This document shows, piece by piece, positions 34,557-44,572 of a stretch of 64,000 bases of DNA. A program made the position numbers and the translations under genes. The stretch is from Primorskyibacter flagellatus (GTDB lineage Bacteria > Pseudomonadota > Alphaproteobacteria > Rhodobacterales > Rhodobacteraceae): the NCBI RefSeq assembly GCF_014638275.1, contig NZ_BMFJ01000001.1:2220338-2284337 (forward strand), in the 5' to 3' direction. Position 1 is the stretch's first letter. Each line of letters opens with the position of its first letter. The notes beneath the pieces are model-generated. The model searched no databases. It saw nothing but the letters and a program-made list of their open reading frames with translations, and was not told the origin of the DNA.

Positions 34557-34584
34557 GATACGGTATACATTTGCATACCGTATC
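34557..34584. promoter_or_regulatory. Perfect palindrome between the Tam-like and phosphatase-like genes
   Basis: GATACGGTAT (34557-34566) and ATACCGTATC (34575-34584) pair perfectly around an 8-base spacer. The inner part, GGTATAC..GCATACC, resembles operators of GntR/FadR-type regulators. It sits 11 bases before the Tam-like ATG and 60 before the divergent gene, so a regulator binding here could control both. Confidence 0.55.
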
Positions 34585-34643
34585 ATTCTGCGCTTTTCAG
34601 GAACCGTTGTACAGCCTTCGCAATTGCGATCTAGTCTCGTGCC

Positions 34644-35243
34644 ATGGCGATCAAGGTGCGATATCTCACCCACCCCCAGGTGGCGGTCGATCCGGCGGTT
34701 CCGGTGCCGCTCTGGTCGCTGTCGGCGATCGGGGCGGCGCGGGTGCGGGCGCTGGCGGGGTCCGGCGCGCTGCGCGGCACCCGCCACGTCATCAGCAGCG
34801 CCGAGGTCAAGGCGGTGGAGACGGCAGAGCCGCTGGCACGGGCGCTCGGCCTGCCGGTGGTCCAGCGGGAGGCCATGCACGAGAATGACCGCAGCGCGAC
34901 CGGTTTCCTGCCCCCGGCGGAGTTCGAGGCGATGGCGGACGCGTTCTTCGGCAGTCCGGACATGAGCGTCCGGGGCTGGGAAACCGCGCGCGCAGCGCAG
35001 GCCCGGATCGTCGCAGAGGTGGAAGCGGTGCTCTCCGGCCCGCTCGATGGCGACGTGCTGCTGGTCGGGCATGGCGCGGTCGGAACGCTCTTGTGGTGCG
35101 CGCTCTCTGGGCAGCCGATCAGCCGGTCGCATGACCAGTTGCCGGGCGGCGGGTGCTGGTATGGTTTCCCGCTGCAGGGACGGATACCGGAATCAGGATG
35201 GCAGGCGATGGAGACGCTCTCGCCGCCCGGCAAGACGGGCTAA
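34644..35243 (+). CDS. Histidine-phosphatase-superfamily protein with degenerate RHG motif
   Basis: A 199-residue protein of the histidine phosphatase (phosphoglycerate-mutase-like) fold. The catalytic motif is normally RHG; here it reads YLTHPQV, so the His is kept but Arg and Gly are Thr and Pro. The second phosphate-binding Arg region (normally RAxQTA) reads VKAVETA. The distal His remains in VGHGAVGTLL. It may have a weak or altered activity, or act on an unusual substrate. The gene is divergent from the Tam-like gene and followed by a G/C hairpin. Confidence 0.82.
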   Translation: MAIKVRYLTHPQVAVDPAVPVPLWSLSAIGAARVRALAGSGALRGTRHVISSAEVKAVETAEPLARALGLPVVQREAMHENDRSATGFLPPAEFEAMADAFFGSPDMSVRGWETARAAQARIVAEVEAVLSGPLDGDVLLVGHGAVGTLLWCALSGQPISRSHDQLPGGGCWYGFPLQGRIPESGWQAMETLSPPGKTG

Positions 35244-35246
35244 TAC

Positions 35247-35267
35247 GGGGGCCGTCTGGGTGCCCCC
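35247..35267 (+). terminator. GC hairpin after the phosphatase-like gene
   Basis: GGGGGC and GCCCCC arms around a 9-base loop, 4 bases after the stop region. There is no T-run, so it is a weak call. Confidence 0.35.
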
Positions 35268-35465
35268 CTCCCGGCACGGAATCATGGTGGTATCAGCCCC
35301 GCCGGGCCATTGCCGGACCGGCCCCGAAGGCCCGCGCTTTTTCGACATAAGTGCCTGTTCCCGGAGGAAGACGTACCTGTCCGCCATAAAGCGCATCACT
35401 CTCCGGACAGCAGCGCCGCCCCCGGTCCGGCGCCTGCACGGCTTTCCACTGGCTTTACCTCAGAC

Positions 35466-35501
35466 GAAAAACCCGGGCCGCCATTCCGCGATCCGGGTTT
35501 C
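35466..35501 (-). terminator. Terminator downstream of ftsH
   Basis: On the minus strand AAACCCGG pairs with CCGGGTTT and is followed by TTCG after a T-run of five. It ends the long minus-strand run that stops with ftsH. The 280-base gap 35244-35523 contains nothing else I can support. Confidence 0.7.
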
Positions 35502-35523
35502 CTGTCTTCCTGCCGGTGGCGGG

Positions 35524-37437
35524 CTACGCCGTCGGTTCAGGCTCCATCCCGCCCGAGGGCTTGGCGCGCGGCTTGGTCTTGGGGATCGAGGTCACCGAAG
35601 GCGCGGAGCCGGTGTCGGAGCCTGAGTCCTCGTCCTGGCTCTGCGGCGGCTCGCCGTTCATGACGCGCTTGATCTCGTCGCCGGTCAGGGTCTCATACTC
35701 GAGAAGGCCCTGTGCCAGACGCTCCCACTCCTCCTTGTGGTCGGTGAGGATCTGGTAGGCGTGCTTGTAGGCGTCGTCGATCATGCGCTTCACCTCTTCC
35801 TCGATCAGCTCCTTGGTGTGAGCGGAGATCGAGAAGCCGCCGGCGCCGTTGCCGTTGTAGCCCTCATGCGCCTGTTCGTAATCGACGTTGCCGACCTTGT
35901 CGGACATGCCCCATCTCAGCACCATGGCGCGCGCGAGAGCGGAGGCCTGCTGGATGTCGCCGGCGGGGCCGTTGGAGACCTCACCGTCGCCGTACTTCAT
36001 GATCTCGGCCGCCTTGCCCGCCATGGTCATGGCCAGCTTCTGTTCGCATTCCGACTTGTGCCAGTTCAGGCGGTCGATCTCGGGCAGGGAGACGACCATG
36101 CCAAGCGCGCCGCCGCGCGGGATGATCGTCGCCTTGTACACGGGATCGCACTTCGGCAGCGTCAGACCGACAACGGCGTGTCCGGCCTCGTGATAGGCGG
36201 TCTTTTCCTTCTGATCGGGGGTGAGGACCATGGAGCGGCGCTCCGCCCCCATCATCACCTTGTCCTTGGCGCTTTCGAAATCGACCATCGTCACGAAGCG
36301 GCGGCCGACGCGGGCAGCCATCAGCGCGGCCTCGTTCACGAGGTTCGCCAGGTCCGCACCCGAGAATCCGGGGGTGCCGCGCGCGATGATGCGGAGATCG
36401 ACGTCCGGACCAAGCGGGGTCTTGCGGGCGTGGACGGAAAGGATCTTCTCGCGCCCCTTGATGTCCGGGTTCGGCACCGTGACCTGACGGTCGAAACGAC
36501 CGGGGCGCAGCAGCGCGGGGTCGAGAACGTCGCGGCGGTTGGTGGCGGCGAGGATGATGACGCCCTCGTTCGCTTCGAACCCGTCCATCTCGACCAGCAG
36601 CTGGTTGAGGGTCTGTTCGCGTTCGTCGTTGCCGCCGCCATAGCCTGCGCCACGGTGGCGTCCGACGGCGTCGATTTCGTCGATGAAGACGATACAAGGC
36701 GCGTTCTTCTTGGCCTGTTCGAACATGTCACGCACGCGGGACGCGCCGACACCGACGAACATTTCCACGAAGTCGGAACCGGAGATGGTGAAGAAGGGCA
36801 CGCCCGCCTCACCCGCGATGGCGCGGGCCAGCAGCGTCTTACCGGTGCCCGGAGGGCCGACCAGCAGCGCGCCTTTCGGGATCTTGCCGCCAAGGCGCGA
36901 GAATTTCTGCGGGTTGCGCAGGAATTCGACGATCTCCTCCAGCTCTTCCTTGGCCTCGTCGATGCCCGCGACGTCGTCGAAGGTCACGCGGCCGTGCTTT
37001 TCGGTCAGCAGCTTGGCGCGGGACTTGCCAAAGCCCATGGCCCCGCCCTTCCCGCCGCCCTGCATGCGGTTCATGAAATAGATCCAGACGCCGATCAGCA
37101 GCAGGATGGGCAGGAGTGAGATCACGAAGGACTGGAAGCCCGACTCCTCCTGGCTTTTCGCGCTGACGGGGATGTCGTTGCGGATCAGCATGTCGGTGAT
37201 TTCCGCGTCGTCGGGGCGGATGGTCACGTAGTCCTTGCCGTCCTTGCCGCGATAACGCACCTGCTCACCGTCAAGGGTGACGGTGCTCACATCGCCGGCT
37301 TCGACGCTGCGGACGAATTCGGAATAGGGGATTTCCCGGCTTTGCAGGGTGTTGCCGGACCCACTGAACAGGTTGAACAGTGCCACGATCAGCAGCAGCA
37401 GAACGACCCAGAAGGCGAATTGTCTCGCGTTGCCCAA
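35524..37437 (-). CDS. ftsH: ATP-dependent zinc metalloprotease FtsH
   Basis: FtsH is a membrane-anchored AAA+ hexameric protease that degrades misfolded membrane proteins and short-lived regulators. The 637-residue protein has membrane helices at about 8-25 and 102-122, a periplasmic domain between them, Walker A GPPGTGKT (194-201), Walker [12 protein letters not shown], the SRH region [19 protein letters not shown], and the zinc site HEAGH (416-420). The tail is rich in Asp/Ser/Pro. The start codon is TTG, with GGAGGAGA six bases upstream; no ATG gives the right N-terminus. Confidence 0.97.
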   Translation of the reverse strand: MGNARQFAFWVVLLLLIVALFNLFSGSGNTLQSREIPYSEFVRSVEAGDVSTVTLDGEQVRYRGKDGKDYVTIRPDDAEITDMLIRNDIPVSAKSQEESGFQSFVISLLPILLLIGVWIYFMNRMQGGGKGGAMGFGKSRAKLLTEKHGRVTFDDVAGIDEAKEELEEIVEFLRNPQKFSRLGGKIPKGALLVGPPGTGKTLLARAIAGEAGVPFFTISGSDFVEMFVGVGASRVRDMFEQAKKNAPCIVFIDEIDAVGRHRGAGYGGGNDEREQTLNQLLVEMDGFEANEGVIILAATNRRDVLDPALLRPGRFDRQVTVPNPDIKGREKILSVHARKTPLGPDVDLRIIARGTPGFSGADLANLVNEAALMAARVGRRFVTMVDFESAKDKVMMGAERRSMVLTPDQKEKTAYHEAGHAVVGLTLPKCDPVYKATIIPRGGALGMVVSLPEIDRLNWHKSECEQKLAMTMAGKAAEIMKYGDGEVSNGPAGDIQQASALARAMVLRWGMSDKVGNVDYEQAHEGYNGNGAGGFSISAHTKELIEEEVKRMIDDAYKHAYQILTDHKEEWERLAQGLLEYETLTGDEIKRVMNGEPPQSQDEDSGSDTGSAPSVTSIPKTKPRAKPSGGMEPEPTA

Positions 37438-37516
37438 GGAAATCTCCTCCAGATTGGGGATAGGGCGGGCCTATCACACCGCTTCGGAAACTAAAATAAG
37501 GTTCATGGCCGCGCGT

Positions 37517-38764
37517 TCAATGAGCACTGAAGCATGACAGGTATTGTTTAACGTTTCGTAAACACGTGGCGGACCAGCCTTCGGGGCGTCCGGCGAGCGG
37601 GGCGGCGACCAGAGTGTCCCCCTTCCAGACGGCGGGCGCGGCGAGAAGCGTGGTCCTCGGCAGGCTCGTCTCTCGCCAGTCAGTGCAGAGCGCGAGGCCG
37701 GATTCGCCGGTGGCGCGGATGCTCAGGCCTTTGATTTCCGGTCCTTCCAGACGCCACCGGTCATCCCAGTCCGTTCCCGGCGGGCAGACAAGCCCAGCCA
37801 CGGCGGCGGGTTCGCGGCCGATCCGCAGCTCTCCGCGCGCGGTGGCGAACAGGCAACCGGAGAGCGCCATGGGCTTCCCCGCCGCCACTGCGTCCATCAG
37901 GCGCAGCATGGCGGCACCGCGCGGCGGGTAGTCGCCGCCCGCAACCCATCTGATCGCGGCCAGAAGGGCGCGGCGGCGGGTTTCGGCGGGCAGGGCCGCG
38001 AATTGGTCTGCCGGGATGACCAGATCTCCGGCCTCCGCGCGGACCATTCCGGCGACCTGCGCGGCGGCGGCGGCAGACAGCGTATCGCGGGCGCGGGCGA
38101 GGTTGCGGGCGGAGGTGGCCAGCGACTCCACCGTCAGGCCAAGCGGCTCCAGCGCCGTAAGCGCAGCACGGGCACGGGCGCGGTCATACTGCGGGTCGTC
38201 GTTGCTGGGGTCGTCGGCCCAGGTCACGCCGCGCCGGGTCAGCAGGGCGCGCAGGTCCGGGCGGCGCAGCGACAGCAGGGGGCGGAGGAACGTCACCTGC
38301 CCCTGCCTGCGCCGCGCATTCATCGCGGCAAGCCCATCCACCCCCGCCCCGCGCGCCAGCCGCATCAGCAGGGTTTCGGCCAGGTCGTCGGCGGTGTGGC
38401 CGAGGGCGATTTCGGGGATGTCACCGGCGGCGGCCCAGTCGGCCATCAGCGCATAGCGGGCGCGGCGGGCGCGATCGGGCAGGTTGCCGGTGCCGTCCCA
38501 GTGCCAGGTCAGAATGGTATGGTCGTGACCCAGATCATTGGCGACCCGGCGGACCATTTCCGCCTCTTCCGCCGCTTCGGGGCGCAGACCGTGGTTCACG
38601 GTGACGACATACAGCGCAGTGCCGGTGCCGGTGGCCCAGTCATGCAGGATGTGCAGAAGCGCAAGGCTGTCGCTGCCGCCCGAGACCGCGACGCCAAGGC
38701 GCGCGGGCGGGGCGGCAAGGGCCGAAGCCACCGCATCACGCGCGGCGGCGTCGGTGAGGGTCAT
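37517..38764 (-). CDS. tilS: tRNA(Ile)-lysidine synthase TilS
   Basis: TilS modifies C34 of the CAU-anticodon tRNA(Ile) to lysidine so it reads AUA. The 415-residue protein has the N-type ATP-pyrophosphatase P-loop SGGSDSLALLHIL (about 28-40), then NHGLRPEAAEEAE and LGHTADDLAETLLMRLARG, both TilS signatures. The C-terminal half is the less conserved tRNA-binding region. Its start overlaps the cpoB stop by 4 bases, so it is co-translated with the Tol-Pal genes, a common arrangement in this group. Confidence 0.95.
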   Translation of the reverse strand: MTLTDAAARDAVASALAAPPARLGVAVSGGSDSLALLHILHDWATGTGTALYVVTVNHGLRPEAAEEAEMVRRVANDLGHDHTILTWHWDGTGNLPDRARRARYALMADWAAAGDIPEIALGHTADDLAETLLMRLARGAGVDGLAAMNARRRQGQVTFLRPLLSLRRPDLRALLTRRGVTWADDPSNDDPQYDRARARAALTALEPLGLTVESLATSARNLARARDTLSAAAAAQVAGMVRAEAGDLVIPADQFAALPAETRRRALLAAIRWVAGGDYPPRGAAMLRLMDAVAAGKPMALSGCLFATARGELRIGREPAAVAGLVCPPGTDWDDRWRLEGPEIKGLSIRATGESGLALCTDWRETSLPRTTLLAAPAVWKGDTLVAAPLAGRPEGWSATCLRNVKQYLSCFSAH

Positions 38765-39603
38765 GAGCAGCCCAGACGGGAGAGTTCGGCGTTTGCTTCA
38801 CCCACGACGGCGGCGGTCGGGAAACGGACGGAGACCTCTTTCAGCGTCGTGCAGGCTTCGGGCCCCTGCCCCAGCTGGCCGAGCCCGCGACCCAGTCGGA
38901 ACAGCGCGTCCGGAGCGGCGGGACCTTCCGGCGCGGTCGAGAAGGCGGAGAGATAGGCACGGGCGGCCTGGGTGATCTCCCCCTGCGCCTCCAGCGCCTT
39001 GCCCTTGCCGAGTTCGGCCTGCGCCTGCATCGGGGAGCCGGGGTAGGTCAGCAGGAACTTCTCGTAGGCGGCCAAGGCCTCCGCATGGGTTCCCGCGGCC
39101 AGCTTGGCCTCTGCCGCGTCGAAGTCGGCCTTTTCGGCCATCGCCATTTCCGCCCCCGCAGGCGCGGTGTCGGTCGTGGTGCCGATGGCGCCGGCAGGCG
39201 CGGGGGTGGTCCCGGCGGCGGGCATTTCGCCGCCGCCGAGGGTGGAGGTCTGACCCAGCTTGGAAACGTCGCCGCCCTCAAGCTCCACCAGCCGGAACTC
39301 AAGGTCCCCGATCCGGTTGGTGCCGTCCTTGACGACGGAGTTGATGCGGAATTCCAGCTCCTCGGTCTTGGAGGTGAGGCGCACGGCCTCGGCCTCCAGC
39401 TGGTCCATGCGTTCCAGAACCGACCCGCCGATGGTCGCGCCCGAGGCGGTGCGGGTGGTCGACAGCTCGCGCTTGAGCTTCTGGATTTCGACGTTCAGCA
39501 CGGTCAGCTCCTGCCGGATGTCGGCAAGGGTCTGTTCACGCGACTGCGCGTTGGCCCCGAAGGGCAGCAGGGCAATCAGGGCCGAGGCGATGAGGATCCG
39601 CAT
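38761..39603 (-). CDS. cpoB: Tol-Pal system protein CpoB (YbgF)
   Basis: CpoB is a periplasmic protein that coordinates peptidoglycan synthesis by PBP1B with Tol-driven outer-membrane constriction. The 280-residue protein has a signal peptide (MRILIASALIALL to about NAQS) and an N-terminal coiled coil (about 22-110). An Ala/Pro/Thr-rich linker (about 120-155) leads to C-terminal TPR units (LAAYEKFLLTYPGSPMQAQAEL, YLSAFSTAPEGPAAPDALFRLG and more). It lies between pal and tilS, the expected position. Confidence 0.94.
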   Translation of the reverse strand: MRILIASALIALLPFGANAQSREQTLADIRQELTVLNVEIQKLKRELSTTRTASGATIGGSVLERMDQLEAEAVRLTSKTEELEFRINSVVKDGTNRIGDLEFRLVELEGGDVSKLGQTSTLGGGEMPAAGTTPAPAGAIGTTTDTAPAGAEMAMAEKADFDAAEAKLAAGTHAEALAAYEKFLLTYPGSPMQAQAELGKGKALEAQGEITQAARAYLSAFSTAPEGPAAPDALFRLGRGLGQLGQGPEACTTLKEVSVRFPTAAVVGEANAELSRLGCS

Positions 39604-39616
39604 CAGGAGACTCCGT

Positions 39617-40138
39617 TCAGCTGATGGCGCCTGCGGCCAGCACGGTCACGGCGCGGCGGTTCTTGGCATAGCAGGATTCGACCGAGCAGATCTCGATCGG
39701 GCGTTCCTTGCCGTAGGTCACGGTCTTGAGCCGCGCGCCCGACACGCCCTGCGTGATCAGGAATTCGCGGACCGCGTTGGCACGGCGGGCGCCGAGCGCG
39801 AGGTTGTATTCGCGCGTGCCCTGTTCGTCGGCGTGGCCTTCGATCACAGCGGTGTAGTCGGCGTTGGTGTTCAGCCACTGCGCCTGACCGGCCAGCACGA
39901 CGCGGGCCTCGTCCGACAGGGTGGACTGGTCGACGGCAAAGAGCACGCGGTCGCCGACGCTCTGCTGGAAGTACAGCGGAGAGGTCGGGTCGCTGGCGGA
40001 ACCGGGCTGGATCGACCCGTTCAGGCCGCCGTTGGCGCCACCGAGCGCGACGTCGTTGTCGAACTTTTCCTTCTGCGAGCAGGCGGAGAGGGCCAGAATG
40101 GCCATCAGCGTCAGCGCCGCGCGTTTCGTGTGTTTCAT
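39617..40138 (-). CDS. pal: Peptidoglycan-associated lipoprotein Pal
   Basis: Pal is an outer-membrane lipoprotein that holds the membrane to peptidoglycan and is moved by TolB. The 173-residue protein has lipobox LSAC (Cys20) after a short signal. The C-terminal OmpA-like domain has VIEGHADEQGTREYNLALGARRA split over the peptidoglycan-binding site (Asp and Arg of the diaminopimelate pocket) and YGKERPIEICSVESC. It has its own 91-base upstream gap from tolB and may have a separate promoter. Confidence 0.96.
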   Translation of the reverse strand: MKHTKRAALTLMAILALSACSQKEKFDNDVALGGANGGLNGSIQPGSASDPTSPLYFQQSVGDRVLFAVDQSTLSDEARVVLAGQAQWLNTNADYTAVIEGHADEQGTREYNLALGARRANAVREFLITQGVSGARLKTVTYGKERPIEICSVESCYAKNRRAVTVLAAGAIS

Positions 40139-40229
40139 CTCGTGCCTCGTGGTCTTTGGTTAGCTGCACAATATCATGTGTCAGACGTGGGGGGAACTGG
40201 CCCTAATGGGGGCCGGATTTGGCAGGCGG

Positions 40230-41564
40230 TTATTTCTGGAGCGGCGACCACGACGGGTCGGATGCCGATCCCTCGGTCCGCACCTTCTTGAGGTTGCGGC
40301 CAGAAATATCGACGGAATAAAGCGACGCCGCCCCCTGTTCGCCCTGGCTTTCGCGGGTGAACATGATGACGCGGCCGTTCGGCGCCCAGGTCGGCCCTTC
40401 GTCGAGGAAGGAGGCGGTGAGAAGCCGCTCCTCGGACCCGTCCAGACGCATGACGCCGATGTGGAAGCGGCCCTTGCTTTGTTTGGTGAAGGCGACGAGG
40501 TCGCCGCGCGGGGACCAGACGGGGGTGCCGTAGCGGCCCTGGCCAAAGCTGATGCGGGTCGGTTCGCCCCCGCCCGCGGGCATCACGTAGAGCTGCTGCG
40601 TGCCGGAGCGGTCGGATTCGAAGACGATGCGCGATCCGTCCGGGGAGAAGCTTGGCGCGGTTTCGATCGACGGCGTATTGGTCAGGCGCACCGACTGGCC
40701 GGAGTTGATGTCCATCGAGTAGATGTCGGTGTTGCCGCCCTGTTCGAGCGAATAGACCACCGTCTGCCCGTTCGGCGCGAAGCGGGGCGCGAAGGACATG
40801 GTGCCCTGCGGCGTCGCCAGCGTGCGCCGCCCGACCGAAGCGACGTCGAGCACGTAGATCTTCGGGAACCCGGTCTCGTAACTGGTGTAGAGCACCCGGT
40901 CGCCGGTCGGGGAGAAGCGCGGTGCCAGAACGATGGAAGAACTGTCGGTCAGGTACTGCGTGTTCGCTCCGTCGTAATCCATGATGGCGAGACGTTTCTT
41001 GCGGTCGTTCTTCGGCCCGTTTTCGGACACGTAGACGACGCGGCTGTCGAAATACGGTCCTTCGCCGGTGATGCGGGAATAGACCGCGTCGGCGACCTTG
41101 TGCGCCATGCGCCGCCAGCCCGCCGTGGTGCCAGAGAACTGGAGCCCGTCGCCCATCTCGGCCCCCGAGAAGACGTCGTAGAGGCGGAACTTCACGGTGA
41201 TCTGCTGGCCGTTGACCGACACCGCGCCGGTAATCAGCGCCTGCGCGTTGATCGCCTTCCAGTCGGCATACTGCACCGGAGAGGAGAAGCTGGTGATCTT
41301 CGCGATATGGGCAGAGGCCGGGATTTCACGGAACAGGCCGGTGCCGGTCAGGTCCTCGGACACGACGCGGGTGATCTGGTTGGCCATGTCGGCGGCCGCG
41401 CCGCCTTCGGGCACGAAAGTGGGGACCGCGAACGGCAGGGGTTCTATCACGCCTTCGGTAATCTCGATCCGCAGGGGTTCGGCCCGCGCCTCTTCGGGGA
41501 GGGTGGCGGAGAGCACCGGCAGGGCGGCAAGCAGGGTCAGCAGTCTGGTCAGATGTGTCGTCAT
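40230..41564 (-). CDS. tolB: Tol-Pal system protein TolB
   Basis: TolB is a periplasmic protein with an N-terminal TolA-binding domain and a six-bladed beta-propeller that binds Pal. The 444-residue protein has a signal peptide (ending about RAEP) and an N-terminal alpha/beta domain to about 165. The propeller repeats carry WD40-like PD40 motifs such as [32 protein letters not shown] and [16 protein letters not shown]. The start codon overlaps the tolA stop by four bases. Confidence 0.97.
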   Translation of the reverse strand: MTTHLTRLLTLLAALPVLSATLPEEARAEPLRIEITEGVIEPLPFAVPTFVPEGGAAADMANQITRVVSEDLTGTGLFREIPASAHIAKITSFSSPVQYADWKAINAQALITGAVSVNGQQITVKFRLYDVFSGAEMGDGLQFSGTTAGWRRMAHKVADAVYSRITGEGPYFDSRVVYVSENGPKNDRKKRLAIMDYDGANTQYLTDSSSIVLAPRFSPTGDRVLYTSYETGFPKIYVLDVASVGRRTLATPQGTMSFAPRFAPNGQTVVYSLEQGGNTDIYSMDINSGQSVRLTNTPSIETAPSFSPDGSRIVFESDRSGTQQLYVMPAGGGEPTRISFGQGRYGTPVWSPRGDLVAFTKQSKGRFHIGVMRLDGSEERLLTASFLDEGPTWAPNGRVIMFTRESQGEQGAASLYSVDISGRNLKKVRTEGSASDPSWSPLQK

Positions 41565-42733
41565 TTGATGCGCATCTTCTCCGGGTTGAACGTCATCTCA
41601 ATTTCGCGCCATGTGTCGTACTTGTCGACCGGCAGGCCGAAGCCGTTGGCGCCGCAGCGGATAATGGCCCGGCGCGCAGCTTCGAACGCCTGGCGGGCGG
41701 CCTCGCCGGAGCCGCCGGACGATCCGACCATCTCGATCGTCTCGTTTTTCGGGCGGCCGTCCTCCGACATTGCCACGGACACCACGACAGTAGTGCGAAG
41801 CGCGTCGGTGGACAGGCTGCCGGTGTTCCAGCAGGCGGAGACGGCGACGCGCAGCGCCTCCTTCTCTCCGCTGGTCATGGGCGGGCCCTCGACGCCGGCG
41901 GGCGGTTCGGTGGTCTGCGAAGACCCCCCGGCCAGCGCCTTCGCCAGCGCGTCGGCGACGGCATCCTTCTGGTCGGCCGGCTTGGGCGCAGGCTTCTCTG
42001 CGGGCTTCTCTGCCGGCTTCTCTGCGGACTTCGGTTCGGGTTTGGGTTCCGGCTTCGGCTCGACCGCCGCCGTCTGGACCGGGCGGGCGGAGGGCGGGCG
42101 CTTGGATGATTTCGGCGGACCATCGCCCTTGTCGTCGGCCTCGGTCACGATACGGGTGGTCGCTTCCTCGGGGGCCTTCTCCTCCTCGGCCGGTTTCACT
42201 TCTTCCGCCTGTTCGGCGGGGGCGGTCGGGGCCTGCGGGGTTTCGGCAACCGACGTGTCCGGGTTCGGGCGCATCACCGGGCGGGGCGCAACGCGCGGGA
42301 TATTGCGCGGCGCCTCGGCGGGCGTGTCGGGAAGGAGGACGGCTGTGTCCTCGGTCGTGTTCTCGGCCGGCGGCGTGATTTCGGGCGCGGCATCGGCGAC
42401 CTCGGCCTGTGGCGTGGTCAGGTCGGGCGCTTCGGGCGCGGGTTCGGTGGCCGGGGCCTCCGTCACCTCGGGCTGCGCCTGTTCGGGGGGCGTGTCGGCG
42501 GCGGGGGTTTCGGGCGTGGCTTCGGCAGGCGCGGGCTGCGGCAGATCCGAGACCTCGGTCGTGGCTCCCGGCGGTACCTCGGCCGGGGTCAGCGCGGCGA
42601 ATTCCTCGGGCGAGACGAGGGCGACGTCGGTGACTTCGACCGTCGGTTCGTCGGGCATGGAGAAACTGCCGAACAGCGCCCAGAGGAAGAAGGCCGCGTG
42701 ACCTGCCCCCGATATGATGTGCCCCGTGTGCAT
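41561..42733 (-). CDS. tolA: Tol-Pal energy-transducing protein TolA
   Basis: TolA spans the periplasm and passes the proton-motive force from TolQR to TolB-Pal. The 390-residue protein has one N-terminal membrane helix (about 5-25), a long Pro/Glu/Ala/Thr-rich spacer (about 40-265, highly acidic with [11 protein letters not shown]) and a C-terminal domain (about 285-390) resembling TonB/TolA folds with [10 protein letters not shown] and [14 protein letters not shown]. The spacer differs from the Ala/Lys helix of enterobacterial TolA and is of the extended proline-rich kind. Confidence 0.93.
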   Translation of the reverse strand: MHTGHIISGAGHAAFFLWALFGSFSMPDEPTVEVTDVALVSPEEFAALTPAEVPPGATTEVSDLPQPAPAEATPETPAADTPPEQAQPEVTEAPATEPAPEAPDLTTPQAEVADAAPEITPPAENTTEDTAVLLPDTPAEAPRNIPRVAPRPVMRPNPDTSVAETPQAPTAPAEQAEEVKPAEEEKAPEEATTRIVTEADDKGDGPPKSSKRPPSARPVQTAAVEPKPEPKPEPKSAEKPAEKPAEKPAPKPADQKDAVADALAKALAGGSSQTTEPPAGVEGPPMTSGEKEALRVAVSACWNTGSLSTDALRTTVVVSVAMSEDGRPKNETIEMVGSSGGSGEAARQAFEAARRAIIRCGANGFGLPVDKYDTWREIEMTFNPEKMRIK

Positions 42734-42743
42734 CGCTAAACGG

Positions 42744-43217
42744 TCAGTTCCCGCCGCCCAGAGAGGGTCCGCCGGGGTCCGTCACCAGCCCGATGTTCTT
42801 GAACCCGCCCTTGTTGAGCGCGCCCATGACGTGCATGACCTGATCGTAGGGGACGGAGCCGTCGGCGCGCAGATAGATGCGGTCGCCCTCACGCTCGGCG
42901 GCTATGGCCTGAAGCTTGGGGATCAGGTCGTCACGGGCGGTTTCGGTGGTCTGGATCATGATGCCGCCATCCGCGGTAACGGTAACGGTCAGCGGTTCCT
43001 GCTGTTCGGTCGGCAGGGCGTTGGCGGCGGTTTCGGGCAGCTTGACCGGCACGCCGACGACCATGAGCGGCGCGGCGACCATGAAGATGATGAGCAGCAC
43101 CAGCATCACGTCCACGAAGGGCGTGACGTTGATTTCGGCCATGGGGCGGGCGCGGCCGCCGTGGCGACGCCCCCTGCGGCCCCCGCCGCCCTGCTTACCA
43201 ATGACGCCAGCGCCCAT
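42744..43217 (-). CDS. tolR: Tol-Pal proton-channel component TolR
   Basis: TolR is a single-span membrane partner of TolQ, related to ExbD/MotB. The 157-residue protein begins with a Gly/Arg-rich segment, then a membrane helix that carries the proton-handling Asp (INVTPFVDVMLVLLIIFMV), and a periplasmic domain. Its start is 3 bases from the tolQ stop and its stop 10 bases from tolA, so the three are one operon. Confidence 0.96.
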   Translation of the reverse strand: MGAGVIGKQGGGGRRGRRHGGRARPMAEINVTPFVDVMLVLLIIFMVAAPLMVVGVPVKLPETAANALPTEQQEPLTVTVTADGGIMIQTTETARDDLIPKLQAIAAEREGDRIYLRADGSVPYDQVMHVMGALNKGGFKNIGLVTDPGGPSLGGGN

Positions 43218-43220
43218 TCG

Positions 43221-43916
43221 TCAGGCGTCCAGCTGGCGCGAGAGGATGGTTGAGAATTCGTCGGCAAAGGCCTCGTAGCTGCCGACCAGACGGTCCGCAT
43301 CGGTGGAGAGCTTGTTGTAGAAGATCACCGCCGGGATCGCCGCGACAAGACCGAGCGCGGTGGCGAGAAGCGCCTCCGCGATGCCAGGCGCGACGACGGC
43401 GAGGGAGGTGTTCTGGCTTTCCGCGATGCCGATGAAGGCGTGCATGATCCCCCAGACCGTCCCGAACAGCCCGACAAAGGGCGCAGTGGAGCCTACGGTG
43501 GCCAGCACCGGCAGGCCGGATTGCAGCCCCTCGGCCTCTTTCGCGATGGCGACGTCCATGGAGCGGTCGATGCGGGCCTGGGCGCCGGCGATCATCTGGC
43601 CGTCCTCGCGCTGCGAACGGTGCCATTCGGTCATCCCGGAGGCAAAGACGCGATGCGCGCGTCCGGGCGGGTTCGGCCCGATCTGTTCGTAGAATTCGTC
43701 CAGCGGCTCACCGGACCAGAAGGCGCGGTCGAAGGTGTTCGCCTCACCGCGCGCTGCGCGGTAGGTGATGATCTTCTGGATGATGATCGACCACGACCAG
43801 AAGGACGCGGCGATCAGCATCAGCATCACCAGCTTCACGGTGAAGGTTGCACGTGCAAATAGCGCCCACATGGAAAAATCCGCGTGTTGCGCGAGGGCCA
43901 GGGTTTCGCTTTCCAT
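43221..43916 (-). CDS. tolQ: Tol-Pal proton-channel component TolQ
   Basis: TolQ is the pentameric channel protein of the Tol motor, related to ExbB/MotA. The 231-residue protein has three membrane segments, at about 20-45, 137-160 and 170-195. The third contains GLVAAIPAVIFYNKLS, the conserved motor motif, and the second VGLFGTVWGIM. It starts the tolQRAB-pal-cpoB set and has a 121-base gap before it after ybgC. Confidence 0.96.
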   Translation of the reverse strand: MESETLALAQHADFSMWALFARATFTVKLVMLMLIAASFWSWSIIIQKIITYRAARGEANTFDRAFWSGEPLDEFYEQIGPNPPGRAHRVFASGMTEWHRSQREDGQMIAGAQARIDRSMDVAIAKEAEGLQSGLPVLATVGSTAPFVGLFGTVWGIMHAFIGIAESQNTSLAVVAPGIAEALLATALGLVAAIPAVIFYNKLSTDADRLVGSYEAFADEFSTILSRQLDA

Positions 43917-44037
43917 TCCGCCTGCTCGTCAGAAACAATCTATCGGGCCGTTCTTTGCGGCCTCGTTGACCCGTTACATACCGGATCTCAAGCGGGATCG
44001 CCAACACATTGGCGCGAGCGCACGTTACATCAGGGCA

Positions 44038-44427
44038 TTAATGCATCAGCAGGCGGATATTCGCCGGGAGCCGGGCGGGATGGCCGGTTTCGTTTATGGC
44101 GACAACGGTGACATGGGCGGTGAAGAGCGTCTCCCCGCCCCGCATGACGTCCTGTTTCAGCATGATGCGCGCGCCGGTGACGGCTTCGGTGGAGGTGAGC
44201 ACCTCGAGTTCGTCATCGTAATGCGCGGGGTGGAGGTAGTCGGCCTCGATCCGGCGGACGGCAAAGACCACGCCGGTGTCCTCTTTCATCCGCCGCTGGT
44301 CGATGCCGAGGGTTCGGATCCATTCGCTTCGGGCCCGTTCGATGAAGCGGAGGTAGTTGGCGTAGTAGACGATCCCGGCAAGGTCGGTGTCCTCATAGTA
44401 GACGCGCAGGGTGAAGCGGTGAGTCAT
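44038..44427 (-). CDS. ybgC: Tol-Pal-associated acyl-CoA thioesterase YbgC
   Basis: A 129-residue hotdog thioesterase of the 4-hydroxybenzoyl-CoA/YbgC type, almost always found before tolQ. The catalytic Asp is in YYEDTDLAGIVYYANYLRF, a full match to the family signature. It is thought to act on acyl-CoA or acyl-ACP for phospholipid remodelling near the Tol complex. The start is ATG, overlapping no neighbour. Confidence 0.95.
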   Translation of the reverse strand: MTHRFTLRVYYEDTDLAGIVYYANYLRFIERARSEWIRTLGIDQRRMKEDTGVVFAVRRIEADYLHPAHYDDELEVLTSTEAVTGARIMLKQDVMRGGETLFTAHVTVVAINETGHPARLPANIRLLMH

Positions 44428-44572
44428 GCGGGGGGCCTTCCGGGGGGTGTTCTGGGGGGGGGTGTCCTGGGGTTACGCCGCCAAGCGTGATGCAATTACC
44501 GGGCAAACAGTCGGCACGATCCGACGTGCCGGCGGGCGGGATTTATCATCCGTAGGGTTATTCACGATCTTC

